From contig NC_090999.1 in the NCBI RefSeq assembly GCF_041146395.1, positions 69,693,001 to 69,757,000 on the forward strand: a stretch of 64,000 nt of DNA, written 5' to 3'. The notes beneath the pieces are model-generated. The model was given only the letters and a program-made list of their open reading frames with translations. It searched no databases and was not told the origin of the DNA. Made by a program: the position numbers and the translations under genes. This document shows positions 49,481-63,085 of this stretch, in pieces. The stretch's first letter is position 1; each line of letters starts with the position of its first letter. Source of the DNA: Eulemur rufifrons. Lineage: Eukaryota; Chordata; Mammalia; Primates; Lemuridae.

Positions 49481-51234
49481 TTCTGTTCATTTTGAAAATG
49501 GAATTTTTCCAATACAATTGATATATTAGGAAACATTTAAGCAGAGCATAAATTTTACATTTGCTTATATGTAATTTCCTTCATGAGAAACATGAGGTCA
49601 GCACAGAAAATTTCACCAAGCCGAACCCAAAGACATAGTAATAAACACAAACACACACATAGCAACCACCTCAACTCACTATGAGTGTTTTGAGATACAC
49701 CCATTGACATTTGATATTAGGTGCTCAAGTTATTAGGAACTGATCAAGATAATTCAATCTCAAAAAATAATAACATAATGTAAAATAAAAAAAAAATGAA
49801 ATGTCTACTTTTGCATTGTAGTGTAAACAACCACATTTTCTCAGAACTTCCTGAGGCCATGTGCCCCAGGCCAGTCACACACATTTCAACTCAAAATAAA
49901 ACTCTTTAAACTAAAAAATTAAATAAATAAGTAAAAATAATTAAACAAATAAATATTAGCAATGGATATGTTTTCCAATGAATGATCAAGCCATTCTCTC
50001 TTTGTAGGACAATTTCTATTGCATTTGCTTGATTTAATGAATATTTGTTATTTTATCTCCATGAAGCCTGTATACCTTTTGCTTTTCATACCAATGTTTT
50101 GAGTCCTGGGAACACCTACCATTTCTTACTCAGCTATTATAAGAGTGACCAATCCCATTCCCCAGATCCAAGAGTGAGTCCTTGACTTAGGCTTGGACAA
50201 TAGTAATTTAAATTTTTCATTCTTTATATAAATAATATGGAGTGCGTACAATGTGACAAGCCACATTTTAAGATGTTGAGGGTACATTGAAGTAATAGGA
50301 CAGGTAAGGCCTTTGACCTTATCAATATCACATTGCATTGTAATGCATGTTTATTTTACTCTCCCTTGCCTAGGTTCGAGAATGGGCATGTGATTCAAGC
50401 TAGGCAAATGAAGTGAAGCCCTGGGATTTCTGCAGGAAATATGGGAGCCTAAGATGCTCAGACATTCCAGTCATTGTTTATATGACAGAATGTAAACTAG
50501 TGTTCTTATTGCCGCATAGTAAGAGGTTGTCTACATGGAGCCAATTAGAGAACAGTCAACTGGATTGAGCTCTTCCTAAAGATTCCTAATTAAGCTTTTC
50601 TGTTGTCTGAGACACTGTTTTCTCCATTCCCTCCCTTCCTTCCTTCCTTCCTTTCTCTCTCTCTCTCCCTCTTTCTTTTTCTTTCTTTCAGCAAAAAGCA
50701 GTTTGAATTGGATTTATTTTATTTTCTACTGACAAATGTGGTGAGCATAGAATCAGAGCAAACTGATTTAGTGGAGTAGTCTCAGGGCGGAATGACACCA
50801 AGCTACAATAACCAAATGTGCCCAATCAGATCTTGCTGCATATGATGACATATAGCATCTCCTCTACACAGTTCTGATAGTAACCAGTAATATTTCCCTC
50901 CCCGACCCTACCTATTATATGCTTCTTTCCCTGACAAAACCCTTTCAATTTCCCAATAACATAATCTTTACTTAGATATATAAATTATTTCATATTAAAG
51001 TTACTTATGTTACGAGTACCTAATAGTTATATAATTATATACCCATAATATTTTTAAGTAGTTACTTAAAGTTTTATATTCTGATGTAACTTTGCACTGT
51101 ATGCTCTAGTCCACATTGTATTCATTTGTTAGTTTAACTCCACTAAAATCAATCTCATATATGTATCAGTTTCCAGAGTTTGTAAGCCCTTCCAGGGGAT
51201 GGCATTTCCCATAACCCTTTATAATTACCACAAC
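49481..51234. other. Unassigned stretch with CT-rich repeat
   Basis: A (TTCC)n/(CT)n tract at 50628-50692. The segment 50340-50620 is somewhat GC-richer and may be an old interspersed repeat that I cannot name. No gene was seen. Confidence 0.48.
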
Positions 51235-51370
51235 CCTCTTTTTTTCCAGATTTGAAGTATGATTGACAAATAAAATGTAATATTTAAGGTGCTCAGCATG
51301 ATGTTTTGATATGTGTGTACCTTGTGAAAGAATAACCACAATCAAGCTAACATAAAGAGCTCACTCTGTT
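51235..51370 (-). mobile_element. L1M 3' UTR fragment
   Basis: The plus strand shows 'tatgattgacaaataaaatg', 'taatatttaaggtgctcagc' and 'gatgttttgatatgtgtgta', the antisense of an old L1 3' UTR, similar in type to the fragment at 262-520. Confidence 0.6.
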
Positions 51371-54300
51371 TTTGATTCGATTCAAAGACCTTGGTTTAAA
51401 GGAAATTGAGCAGCAATTCATATGTAGAGATACCAGGAAGCATCAAGATAGTAATTCCTAATTATCTTCATATTAAATCTGAACATGTATAATAAATAAT
51501 AAAAAGAAATCTTGAGGGATATTTGTGAGCAGTTTTTCATATTACTGGATGTAGTAGAAAAAAAGAAGAAAACACCAACTTTTTCATTCCATATTTCTTT
51601 AAGAACAGTGCAGCACCAAGAATTTTTCTTTTCTTTATTTGCTCATGGGAATATATGACTTCAAAAAAGAGATGGTAATATAGCCATACATGAATTCAAT
51701 TTGGTTAGGTAGATTTTTTTGAAATAATAATATTGATATTCAAAATAAATAATTTCCCTTTGTTTATATAAAGTAGCCATATTCACTGGTTTGAGGGAAA
51801 AATGTTTTACAGAGTGAAGATTTAAAGTAATTTTACTATACAGAGTGCAGAATTTAATTACAGTGGAAATAGGGATAATTAATTTAAGTATTAGATTCTC
51901 ATTATTGACTTTAATTAAAATGTGAAAATTGAAATACTATATATCATTAGTGGAGACAAATGGACTAAAACTGTTAAAATTCATTTTCTCAAATTAATAT
52001 GTAGGCTCCAAAAAAAACCTTTGGTTTCCTATTTGTCTTAATAGTAATGGGGCTATTACATATTGGCATGAACAAGGTCTTTCCCTTGAATATACAAAAT
52101 TGATTATTGAGAGGCCCATATCAAGCAGGTATATATTAATATAAAATCAGTATTTAAAATATTCATGTAAGCAAATTTCTTTTAATAAACACCAATTATA
52201 CTATTTTAAGAATCTATTGAACATTTTTAAAAATCAGATTTGTATAGGCAGATTTTCATTTTGATGGTTTTAGAAACACTCAAAAGCAAGCATGTTACCA
52301 CTTCTGCCAATCCTTCCAGCAGCTAGAGAAGATTTCAGCACTTCTTTTTGGTGTCACTCTTGAGAAAAAAAAATAAATATAAACAAAAAATTCTCATCAC
52401 ATTTATAAATAAACTATTCTGTCTTTCATTAGAATTTATGTTATCATGGACAATTTCCTGTTAATTCTAACTTGGATCATGAAGCATCTTCAGTGCTTGA
52501 TGAAGTGCTTACAAGAATGTTAGTTTATATTTATAATTTGGTTAAAATGAAATTATTTTTGCTAAATTTAATTTATCTCTATCCATTTCCATTATTTTAC
52601 CTTTTTAAGCTATTTTCACATCTATTTTCTCCTGAAGTTTTTTTTTCTTCATGATATTTGGTTTGAAAATTCAACGCTCCATTTAAAATTGATGGAATGA
52701 ATACACATATTTAAACTCATTTCCTTCCACTGTCACCTAGGTTTCTAGGTTTTTCACCAGTACTTCTGTAGGGGGAAAAAAACCCAAACAAACAGGTTAG
52801 GGAAGCAATTCACCTGCAACATATGGGTATTTCTTTCAGAAAATGATCACTCAGAGGTAAAAGCTAGGCATCATGAGGAAAAATTCTCTGGCAAAAGAAC
52901 TGGGCCTGAATCAAAAACTAATGATCACTTTTCAAAATCCTTATGGACCAACTGTTCTATGCCTCCTATATTCTGCCATTTTGAATGGAAATACATATTT
53001 TGTTGTTCTTGTCACCAACTTGACACTAGATTTCAGATTTCTAGAGAGCAGAGCAGATTATTTGTCTTTTAAGTTTACTGGCCACTGAGTCAAGAGAATC
53101 TGTACTTTAGTTTTATTTGTACACCTGGACTTGATTTATGTGATATTGCAGGCTTCAAGCTTGACCAAATGCCATAATGGGATAGTATTGGGGGATATTG
53201 GAGAGAAGGTGGATGAAACATGAAACATTAGTGGTTGTATCTCAGCCTATAATAAACTCGGTTTGTTGGCCCCTAAGGAAACATGCCCCCTGGTCTTCAC
53301 CCAATAGTATACTATCCTCTTGAATATGTGAATTGTTTAACCAATGTCGAATAGTACAGACAACACTGTACAAGTTTCTAAAATCAGTCTTAAGAAAGTC
53401 TAGCATAGCTTCTGCTTTCACTTACTAGGGGAAACCACCCAATATGTAATAAGTTTACTTATAATGAGAACACCATGCTGTGAGAAGCTTAATTTATCCG
53501 CATTGATAGGCTTTGTACAAAAGATTTGAAGCCCAGAATAAGCCCCAGCTGAGGTCCTACCCATGGAGTAGTTTATTATACAGGAAGAGATCACCAAATC
53601 ATATTTTAAATTATTTCTCTGCCCTTATGTTCATTTATGTATTTGGTTGCTGATAAAGAATATCTCAGACAAGGTATTTCTCACTAAAACATCAGAAACA
53701 ATTGGTAGATATCCTATCCCCTATTCATTTATGACTAACAGATTATCTTACTTTGACATGCTCACACACACACACACACACACACACACTAATGTAGGTA
53801 AATGTATGCATATATATTTTTGACAATTAAATATCTGTTATATTAAAAATCAAAGTAATTGTTTATTGATTCAGCAGCAAACATGTAGAGAAACAGAATC
53901 CTAGAATGTGTTTTTCGTGAAATAAGAAATGACATTCAAAAAATATACAAGTGACAAATATAATCAGTTTTACTACTTAGCAGTCAACACTTATATTTAT
54001 GCATAGTGGTTTGTTGGGAATAATTTGTCACCAGTATTTTCCAAAATAAAGCATCACATTACAGATTCACAGAGTTGACAGAGGTCTTTGAGAATCCTCA
54101 TACATATCTATGCTTTTTAGAAGAACTATATATACCCTCTCCACCCTCTGCCAACCCAAGCAATTAAAATCTTTCAATAATGGCATTATGGAGAAGCTCA
54201 CTGAATATTAATTTAAAGTGATTTTATAGATTATTAACGTGATTTGGGTATATATTCATCATATGCAATGAAAAAATATGTAAATATTTGTGAGTTTGGC

Positions 54301-54670
54301 AATATACATTTTTACAGTAAGACTTATTGAAATAAGGAATTTAAATCTGTGTAATTGTTCCTCCTTTTCCCAGTTTCTATCTAAAAGATGTTTCATTATT
54401 AATTATTGGATTGTTTAGGTTTATTAGGTTGTGAAATGATAAAATTACTCAACTGAATTGAATACATATGGTGAATCTTTGTTGAAAATATCATTGTAGA
54501 ATAAGATTGACTAAAACAACTTATATGTTTCCTGTAAATAAATCCATCTTAGGGTGATATCTTATTCAAACTGCAGCCTTAGGTATCTGAGAAGCAAGTA
54601 TTTTTCAGCAAGTTTCTGACTATGTTGGTTTCCAAATGTGCTATTTTGTATTTTTCTTTACACACAAGAA
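51371..54670. other. Unassigned AT-rich stretch with (AC)n
   Basis: About 3.3 kb without recognised gene or clear transposon. An (AC)n microsatellite of about 13 units lies at 53764-53789. A 71-codon plus-strand frame (52873-53088) shows no family motif. Confidence 0.5.
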
Positions 54671-54695
54671 TTTGCATATCTCGTAGATATGCAAA
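54671..54695. other. Perfect 11-bp inverted repeat with octamer-like core
   Basis: TTTGCATATCT (54671-54681), loop CGT, then AGATATGCAAA (54685-54695). With the preceding A the left arm contains ATTTGCAT, the octamer that POU-family proteins bind. The arms pair perfectly. This may be chance in AT-rich DNA, and no transcript context is visible. Confidence 0.7.
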
Positions 54696-55640
54696 CTTTC
54701 AAAAAGAGAGAACATACCTATGTAGCCACCACGGAGATTAAGAAAAAGAATATGGGCTACTAAAATTATCTCTTGTGCCCTCTTCTAAATACTAACTCCT
54801 GCCATACACACCCCAAGAGAAATCAGTACCCTAACTTCTAATGCTATTGTAGACTGTGAAATGTATCAAAGTGTGATCACCAAGTATTAATTTCTGTCTT
54901 GTTTCTTCTACTCAACATTATGTTTGACAGATTCATCCATATTATTTTATTTAGTTGGAGTTTAATTCTTTTCATTACTACATGACATTACATTTTATTA
55001 ATGTATTACAACATATTTTCCTTTTTATTATTGAGTATTGAATAACTTATGGTTTTAGCACTTATTAATAGTGCTGTTATTGGTAATGTAATATATCATT
55101 TTTGTGATCATATGAATGCTTTCTGCTTGGATATACACCAAGTAGTGAAATTACTTGCTCTAAAATAAAACTTTTTATGTTACAGTTTTCTTTATAGTAG
55201 GTTTTGGCATTTGGTAGTATAAGTACTGCTACATCGTTGTCTTTCCTCAAGATTGTCCTGTCAATTTTTGCCTGTCCCATTTCTAAATACACTTTAGTTT
55301 GTCAATACATATGAAAAAATCTGCTGAGATCTAGATTGTAATTGCATTGAATCTGAAGATAAAATATCATTACAATATTAAATTTTCAAATTTATAAACT
55401 TGGAATATCCACACATTTATTTAGTTCTCTAATTTTTCTCAATAATATTTTGTGATATTTAGTATACATATCTTACACATTTTTGCTAAACTTAGGTGAA
55501 TACAATATTTTAAACATGATTGCATATGGTATTTTATGTCTTTTTATTCTTCTTGCACTCATACAATAATAAATTAATTTTTGAAGTTACCAACCTAAGT
55601 TAATAGTTAATTTTAATATTGTATAGATACTTTTGTATTT
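54696..55640 (-). mobile_element. Old L1M fragment
   Basis: Strongly diverged minus-strand L1. Landmarks: 'agagagaacatacctatgta', 'aactcctgccatacacaccc', 'tagcacttattaatagtgct', 'gcttggatatacaccaagta', and later ORF2-like text 'caagattgtcctgtcaattt' and 'attgcattgaatctgaagat'. The segment near 55190 jumps within ORF2, so an internal deletion is likely. Confidence 0.7.
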
Positions 55641-55974
55641 CCTATGTTCAAAGTCATCCCAAGAAAATGAGAGATTTTTCCTACCATTAAAATCATATGT
55701 CTTTGTTTGTTTTCTTTATTCCCACATACCAGGATCTCCAAGATAATGCAAAAGAAAAGTATTTCTGCCTTATGTTTAATCTCAGTGCTCATTATTTTAT
55801 TATTATATAAAAACTAGCTTCAGGTTTTCTATTGTTCTTTGATAAACCAAGGGAATTTTCTTATGCTACTGGTTTGTATAATTTTTCCTACAAACATTTT
55901 TTGAAATTTTAAATCTAACATTTTAATCTATTAGTTGGGTTATCTATTTTTAATCTCTTACATTACCTGTTATT

Positions 55975-58065
55975 GAGTTATATTATTTTATTTTATTTTT
56001 ATTTCAAAATATTAAGTGGATACAAATGCTTTTGTTGCATGGATACACTGTGTAATACTGAAGTCAGGGCTTTCAGTGTGCCTGTCACCAGGACACTCAC
56101 TGTTCATTGTACCCGAAGGGTAAATATTTATCCCTCACCCTCCTCCCACTCCCTTCCTCCTTTTCCAATGTTCTTTATATCTCTTTGTGCCTGTGAATAC
56201 CCATTGTTTAAGTCCCACTTATTAGTGAGGAGGTGTGGTGTGTGTTTTCCCGTTCCTGAAATACTTCACTTAGGATAATGGTCTCCACTTCCATCCAAGT
56301 TGCTATAAAAGACATTATTTCATTCTTTTCTATGGCTGAGTAGTGCTTCATGGTGTGTGTGTGTGTGTGTGTGTGTGTGTCCATCTATCAGATTTTCTTT
56401 ATCCACTTATAAGTTGATGGGTACTCAGGGTGATTCTGTGTCTTTTCAATTGTGAATTGTGCTGGGATAAACTTTTGAGGGGCAGGTATCTTTTTGATAA
56501 AATCACTTCTTTTCTTTTGGGTAGATACACCATAAAGGGATTGCTGGATTGAATGGAAGGTGTACTTTTAGCTTTTTGAAGAATCTCCATATCATTTCCA
56601 TGGCAGTTGTACTAGTTTACGGTCGCACTAATAGTGTATAAGCATTCCTTTTTCTCGGAATCCATGCCAGCATCTATTGTTTTTAATTTTTTTAATAATG
56701 GACATCCTGACAGGAGTAAGGCAGTATTTCATTGTGGTCTTAATGTGTATTTCCCTCATGATAAGTGATGTTGAACATTTTTTTCATATTTTCTTGGCCA
56801 TTTGTCTATCTTCTTTTGAAAAACTTCTGTTAGTGTATTTTGTCCACTTTTTGATAGGGTTGATTTTTTTTCCATGCTAATTTTTTTGAGCTCTTTATAA
56901 ATTCTGGAAATTAATCCTTTGTCAGATGTGCAGTATGTGAATATTTTCTCCAATTCTGTAGGTTGTCTGTACACTGTATTGATTATTTCCTTTGCCATGC
57001 AGAAGCTTTTTAATTTAATTAAATCCTATTTATTTATTTTTGTTGCTGTTGTATTTGTCTTTGGGGTCTTAATCATAAATTCTTTTCCTAGGCCTATGTT
57101 TAGAAGAGTTTTTTCTATGTTATCTTCTAAAATATTTATGGCTTCATGCCTTACATTTAAGTCTTTAATCTATCTTAAATTAATTTTTGTATATAGCGAA
57201 AGATAGGGGTCCTGTTTCATTCTTCTGCATGTGGCTATCCATTTTTCTCAGCATCATTTATTGAATAGGGCATGGTTTCTCCCAGGTATATTTTTGTCTG
57301 CTTTGTTTAAGATAAGTTAATTGTAGCTCTATGGTTTTATTTTTGAATTCTCCATTCTGTTTCATTGGTCTATGTCTCTACTTTTATACCAGTGCCATCC
57401 TGTTTTAGTTACTACAGCATTGTAGTACAATTTGAAGTAGGTATTGTGATGCCTCTAGATTTGTTCTTTTTGCTTAAGATTGCTTTGTCTATCTGGGTTC
57501 TTTTTTGATTCCATATGAAGCTTAGGATTATTTTTTCTACATCTGTGAAATAAGACATTGATATTTTGATGCGAATTGCATCGAATCTGTAAATCACTTT
57601 GTGCAGTATGGACATTTTAACAATCTTGATTCTTCCAATCCATGATCATGGGCTGTTTTTCCGTTCTTTTGTGCCATCTGTGATTTGTTTTCTCAGTATT
57701 TTATATTTCTCCTTGTAGAGATCTTTCAACTCCTTGGTTAAGTATATTCCCAGGTATTTCATTTTTTTTGTAGCTATTGTAAATCATATTGTGTCCTTGA
57801 TTTGACTTTCAGCTTGATGTTATGAGTACATAGAAAGTCTACTGATTTGTGTACATTGATTTTTGTAACCTGAGACTTTGCTGGCTTTATTTGTCAATAC
57901 AAGTAGTCTTCCTGTGGAGACATTAGTATTTTCTAGGTATAAAATCATATAATCAGCCAACAGAGTTGGACTTCCTCTTTCCTGATTTGGATAGTCTTTA
58001 TATCTTACTCTTTCCTGATTGCCCTGTCTAGGACTTCTAGTACTTTGTTGAATAGAAATGCTGAC
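55975..58065 (-). mobile_element. L1 3' portion, about 2.1 kb
   Basis: Minus-strand L1 with T-rich start, a 3' UTR of the 'ctgaagtcagggctttcag' type (as at 3121), and about 1.5 kb of ORF2. A (GT)n microsatellite (56356-56381) has grown at a point where ORF2 normally reads TATAC-like units. The catalytic FADD box reads LADY on the minus strand (near 57946-57957), so the second Asp is lost. The frame 57412-57615 keeps [20 protein letters not shown]. The element is cut within the RT domain. Confidence 0.93.
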
Positions 58066-59439
58066 ATTTAACTCTACTCTTCAAATTGTAGATGTTGTTA
58101 CTAATAAATTATATATCAAGTAACAAAATATTTTTTTTTAAACTGACATGCCCTAAATCTTAGAAGTTTGAAACAACAAATTTGCATTGCTTAGCTGAAA
58201 CAATTGCAATTTCTACATAAGTAGAACAGAGAAAATTATTTGGATAATTTATAATAAATTATAAAAAAATAAAATATTTATATAAAACTCAAGTAGTATA
58301 ATAATTTCTATACATGCTTACTTATATATAGGAAAGATTTTAATTCTGGGTGCCCTTCCTACAGACACGTATGAGTACACACAAATGACCTAGTGATCTG
58401 ATTCATGCCAAAGCATGACTCTGTAATTTAGGGGAAATTTTTTGACTGTTAAAATTTTTTAACGAAAAAAGCCTGCATGGAAAAGGGGAGAGTTAATTTC
58501 AAAACGAACATTTTTTTTACATGAAACTAGATTCAATGTCACAAAATCATGGAAGGTTCAGTCAATATTTGGGAATAAATCATGTACCAAATATTAGCTC
58601 TTCAAACTTATTCATAGTTTGATACTCTCTTTTTTAAAGATGCAAAAAGTCATGTTAAATGACCCATACTGGACATAACATATCTCCACTAGCATATGTT
58701 TGATATTGGCTCTTACACTTCACACTTCAATAGATACAATAGGCATAAACTGCTAAAACTATAATGGGCAATTGCTCTCTGTCCATTATCAAATTATCAG
58801 CTATATACAGTCATTAATACATAATCAGTATGCTAGTATTTACTTACTTTTTCAGTAATGAACCACTGAGAAAATAAGCTAAATATTCAGCAAAATGATT
58901 TTCCTTTATTAAAACATAATTATTAGATCTAAAGCTGTTTATGTTACAGATTTTTAAAAAGTTATTCTGTTGAAAATTTGATATCAGTCTCAAATTAGTG
59001 GTTCAATTGTACATTTTTAATGGTCTAACTAAAATATGTTCTAAAATAAAAACAAAATAAAGGTATATTACTATTTTCTTAGAAAAATCTAATCTAAAGA
59101 TTTCATTTAATCTATGATGCTTCTTGCATTGTGGTAGATATCTGAATTCCCTCAGTTTCCTTATAATCATTTAATTACAGCCATGCCATTCTAGGTGCCC
59201 AGAATAATCTTTAAATTAACAAGAACTAAAAATAGGAAAGAAGATGTAAAAATCCTCCTTCTTATAGAATCATAAACTGGGCAATATAATTGGAATTATC
59301 AGGCTATAATCAAATAAGAATAAAGCCTAATGGGTAAGCTAAGCATTGAAGCCACTTTTGTGCTGAAGAACTTTGCATAATCTGAATATTTCTATTGGTA
59401 TATCATATACACAGAGATGAGTTAAAGAATAAAGAATTG
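58066..59439. other. Unassigned AT-rich stretch
   Basis: Nothing supported; very AT-rich. Confidence 0.5.
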
Positions 59440-60710
59440 GATAGTTTTCTGAGTATTCACAGAGTCAACATACCCATGTAACCAAGATCCAGATCCAGAA
59501 ACAGTGCATTACCACACATGAGAACTCCTCTCCTGCCATATTTCCATTACCGCCTGGCTTGCCTTTCCTAGGGCAACCACTGCCCTGAATTCTAACACCA
59601 TTTATTAATTTAGCTTATTGTTCAAGATTACATAAAAATAATGATGCAGAAAATACTTTTTGTGTGTGGCTTATTTTATTTGTTGATATGTTTTCTACGT
59701 GTATTTGTAGGTGTTTATTTTCATTACTGAAGAGTATTCGGTTGTGTGACTATATCACCACTCATTTATCCAAACTATTGTGATGAAATTTAGGTTATTT
59801 TTAGTTTGCATTCCCTGGGAATGATGCTGCTATGAGAATTACTGCATATACCTTTCAGTAAAGATGAACATATTTATGTGTGATTAAGTGGAATAGATGT
59901 TTCATATACTAACATACTTACTTTTAGCAGATACCACCAAACAGTTTTCCTAAATGTTTATATGATTTATAATCCTGTGAGCAATATACAATGGTTCTAG
60001 CTGTCCCACACTAGGTATTACTTGTCTTTTTCATTTTAGACTTTCTAGTAGGTATCTATTGGTTTTTATTGTGGTTTTATTTCACATTTTCTTGATGAAT
60101 ATTGAGGGTAAATATTGTTTTCATAGGTTTAATTGCAATTTGTTATCTTCTTTGGTGAAATATATTATCGGTTCTTTTGTCCATTTTTCTCTTGACTTCT
60201 TTGCTCTTCTCTTATTGATTTGCAGGAATTTTCTTTGCCTTGTGGAGACCAGTCTGCTGTCTTGTATATTCCAAATATATGCATTACAAATACTTCCTTT
60301 CACTCTGGTTTATTTTTTCATTTCTTGAATGGCGTCTTTTGATGAACAGATGTTCTAAATCATAATGTAGACTACTATAGCAGCATTTATCTTTTTTCCC
60401 TCATGGCATGTTTTTGATCATTTCAAGGTAATGAAGATATTCTCCAGTGTTTCTCCTATACTTATTGCCTTAATTTTCATATTTAGATCTGCAATCCATC
60501 TATAATCAATTTTTGAAAATACCTTGACAAGTTCCAGTATTCTTTTCCCATATGAATATCCAGTCAGTGCAAAATAATTTGCTGAAAGACTATTTTTACT
60601 TTCTGAATTTTAATGACACCTTTATCATAAATCAGGTGATTGTAAATATGTGATCTACTTCTGAATTTCGTATTTTGTTCCATTCAGCAGTTTTTCTATC
60701 TTTATTAATG
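59440..60710 (-). mobile_element. Old L1M fragment
   Basis: Minus-strand old L1 from 3' UTR ('cagatccagaaacagtgcat', 'aggcaaccactgccctgaat'-like text at 59572) into ORF2 ('gaatgatgctgctatgagaa', 'tttctagtaggtatctattg', 'tgaatatccagtcagtgcaa', 'atgacacctttatcataaat'). Reading frames are lost. The 89-codon plus-strand frame at 60059 is a shadow. Confidence 0.85.
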
Positions 60711-60964
60711 ATAATAGATTATAGCTTCATTTGAATTTCTTCATTCTTAATCATATTATCTCTGAATAATGATCATTTTCTCTGTTTCCTGTCAATAATT
60801 TATTTCTTCTTCTTGACATCGTTATAGCCTGTTGTAAATTATGTATTCAGAAAGTTAGGGTAGCAAGAATATTTGTCACATGCCCAACCTCACAAAAAAT
60901 TTTCAATAATGTAACATTTTACTCAACACCTAGTAGAGAGTAGATGCTCAATAAATATAGACAT

Positions 60965-61962
60965 ACAAATCTGCACAGCCAAGGAAACTATCACGAGAGC
61001 AAACAACCAACCTACAGAATGGGAGAAAATATTCTCATGTTACACATCCGATACAGGGCTGATAACTAGAATCTATATAGAACTCAGAAAAATCAGCAAG
61101 AAAAAATCAAACAACCCCATCAAAAAGTGGGCAAATGACATGAACAGAAACTTTTCAAAAGAAGATAGACTAATGGCTAACAAACATATGAAAAAGTGCT
61201 CAACATCTCTAATCATCAGGGAAATGCAAATCAAAACCACAATGAGATATCTATCACTTATCTCCAGTGAGAATGGCCTTTATCAAAAAGTCCCAAAGCA
61301 ATAAATGTTGGCGTGGATGTGGAGAGATAAGAACACTCATACACTGCTTTGGGACTATAAACTAGTACAATCTCTGTGGAAAGTAATATGGAGATACCTC
61401 AAAGAGCTACAAGCAGAACTACCATTTGATCCAGCAATCCCATTATTGGGCATCTATCCAAAAGAACAAAAGACATTCTATAAAAAAGACATCTGCACTT
61501 GAATGTTTATAGCAGCACAATTCATGACTGCAAAGATGTGGAAATGACCCAAGTGCCCATCAATACATGAGTGGATTAATAAAATGTGGTATATGTAGAC
61601 CATGGAGTTCTACTCAGTCACAAAAAACAATGGTGATATAGCCCCTCTTGTATTATCCTGGATAGAGCTGGAACCCATTCTACCAAGTGACGTATCCCAA
61701 GAATGGAAAAACAAGCACCACATGTACTCACCATCAAATTGGTATTAACAGATCAACATTCAAGTGCACACATAGTAATAAGATTCATCAGATGTCCGGC
61801 AGATGGGAGGGGGGAGGAGGGGATGGGTATAGACACACCTAATGGGTACGGTGCGCACTGTCTGGGGGATGGACATGCTTGAAGCTCTGACTTGGGTAGG
61901 GCAAAGGCAATATATGTAACCTAAACATTTTTACCCCTATAATATGGTGAAATTAAAAAAAA
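60965..61962 (+). mobile_element. L1 3' end, relatively young, 5'-truncated
   Basis: Plus-strand L1 with ORF2 C-terminus, 3' UTR and A-tail. ORF2 landmarks: 'aatctgcacagccaaggaaa', 'aaagtgggcaaatgacatga', and the frame 61305-61502 with LQAELPFDPAIPLLGIYPKE. Then come the 3' UTR with a G-rich run (61805-61827), 'gaagctctgacttgggtagg', 'acccctataatatggtgaaa' and A10. Flanking words GAGAGTAGATGCTCAATAAATA (left, split here as about 60937-60958) and GAGAGTAGTACTGAATAAAC (right, about 61974-61993) are similar and might be a diverged target duplication, but they start some bases away from the tail. Confidence 0.95.
61805..61827 (+). other. G-quadruplex motif in L1 3' UTR
   Basis: Four G-runs of 3 or more (GGG, GGGGGG, GGGG, GGG) separated by A, AGGA and AT. 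It fits the standard G-quadruplex pattern. A G-rich polypurine tract in the 3' UTR is a known property of mammalian L1s. Diverged C-rich complements occur in the minus-strand copies near 26655, 49465 and 56140. Confidence 0.8.
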
Positions 61963-62599
61963 AATCTTCACAAGAGAGTAGTACTGAATAAACATTAATA
62001 ATTCAGTCTGAATCACAGAAAAATGTGACTATAAATCCTGTATCTATTACTTCTCATGTCTATAAATTAGAAGAAATTATTTTTATCTGTGCTTTGGTCC
62101 CAACATTTATAAAATGTATATAATAATCAGTTACTCATTTCTTAGAACTATTTTTACAAATTAAATAATTAATGAAGGCTAACCATTAGGTTAGTACCTG
62201 TCTAGAGTAAATGCTCATACATTAGCTTAAATATGTTTTTATTTTATGTTTAAATACACAATTATTATGGATTAAGTATATAAACATAGTAGTCAACATT
62301 TCAAAAATTGATTATTTGATCATGAAATCCTTCCTTCATAGAAATATATTAGGGATTTAAATAAAACAAACAGAAAAAAAAGAAAACAAAAACAGAAGAC
62401 ATACAAAAACAAGAATACATGTGAGAAATGACATCCTATTCTCCCCTTCAAATTTAAACTAACTTGAACCTTTTTTTGAGATAATCCAAAATCTGGTTGC
62501 ATTCTCCCAGACTTCCTAGTAAATTGCTTGGTCTTAGAGAACCAGATTGCTCAGTCTTTTCTTAAAATAAATCTTGTACTTCTCTGAATCTATACATCC
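61963..62599. other. Unassigned stretch
   Basis: No gene or recognised repeat. A-rich units near 62360-62410. Confidence 0.5.
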
Positions 62600-63085
62600 T
62601 ACCTAGAGTGCCCTCCTTTCTTCATTTTGCTTCTGCAAATCTTACGTATATATTTGAGTAAGGAAAACTGCTATGCTTCATAATAACTTTTCCATTTATA
62701 ATACTGCATTAGTGCAATTTTTCATTGAAATTTCATCTTAATGAGATCTCCTCAGAGGATTCATTTGTTTTCCAACACTGTCATTATTAGCATTGTTAAT
62801 CCCCTTTACCTTAATTTTTTGTTCTATAGCATTTATTTCCTTCTAACATACACTCATATTCATACACATATATATTTTTACATATGCAGGTATATGCTAT
62901 GTATGTATTTTTGTAGATAGGTGTTATTTGGATTACTTTTGTTATTTGGACCCTCCCATTAGAATGCAAGCTACTACTATGTAAATGTTTTGCCTATTTT
63001 CTACACTGATGATTCTTCAGCTTCCAAAACAGTTCATGACACACAGTGCACAATAAATATTAGTAAAATAAGAGAATGAAAGAAT
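62600..63085 (+). mobile_element. L2 3' end
   Basis: Diverged L2 on the plus strand: 'tagagtgccctcctttcttc', 'taatgagatctcctcagagg', 'cattagaatgcaagctacta', then 'gttcatgacacacagtgcac', AATAAATATTAGT and a 'gaatgaaagaatg' terminus. Confidence 0.6.

Noticed and set aside
60937..61993. GAGAGTAG... words on both sides of the young L1 as a definite target duplication
   Set aside because: They are imperfect and do not start at the A-tail; the left one resembles a MIR/L2 end, so the match may be chance.
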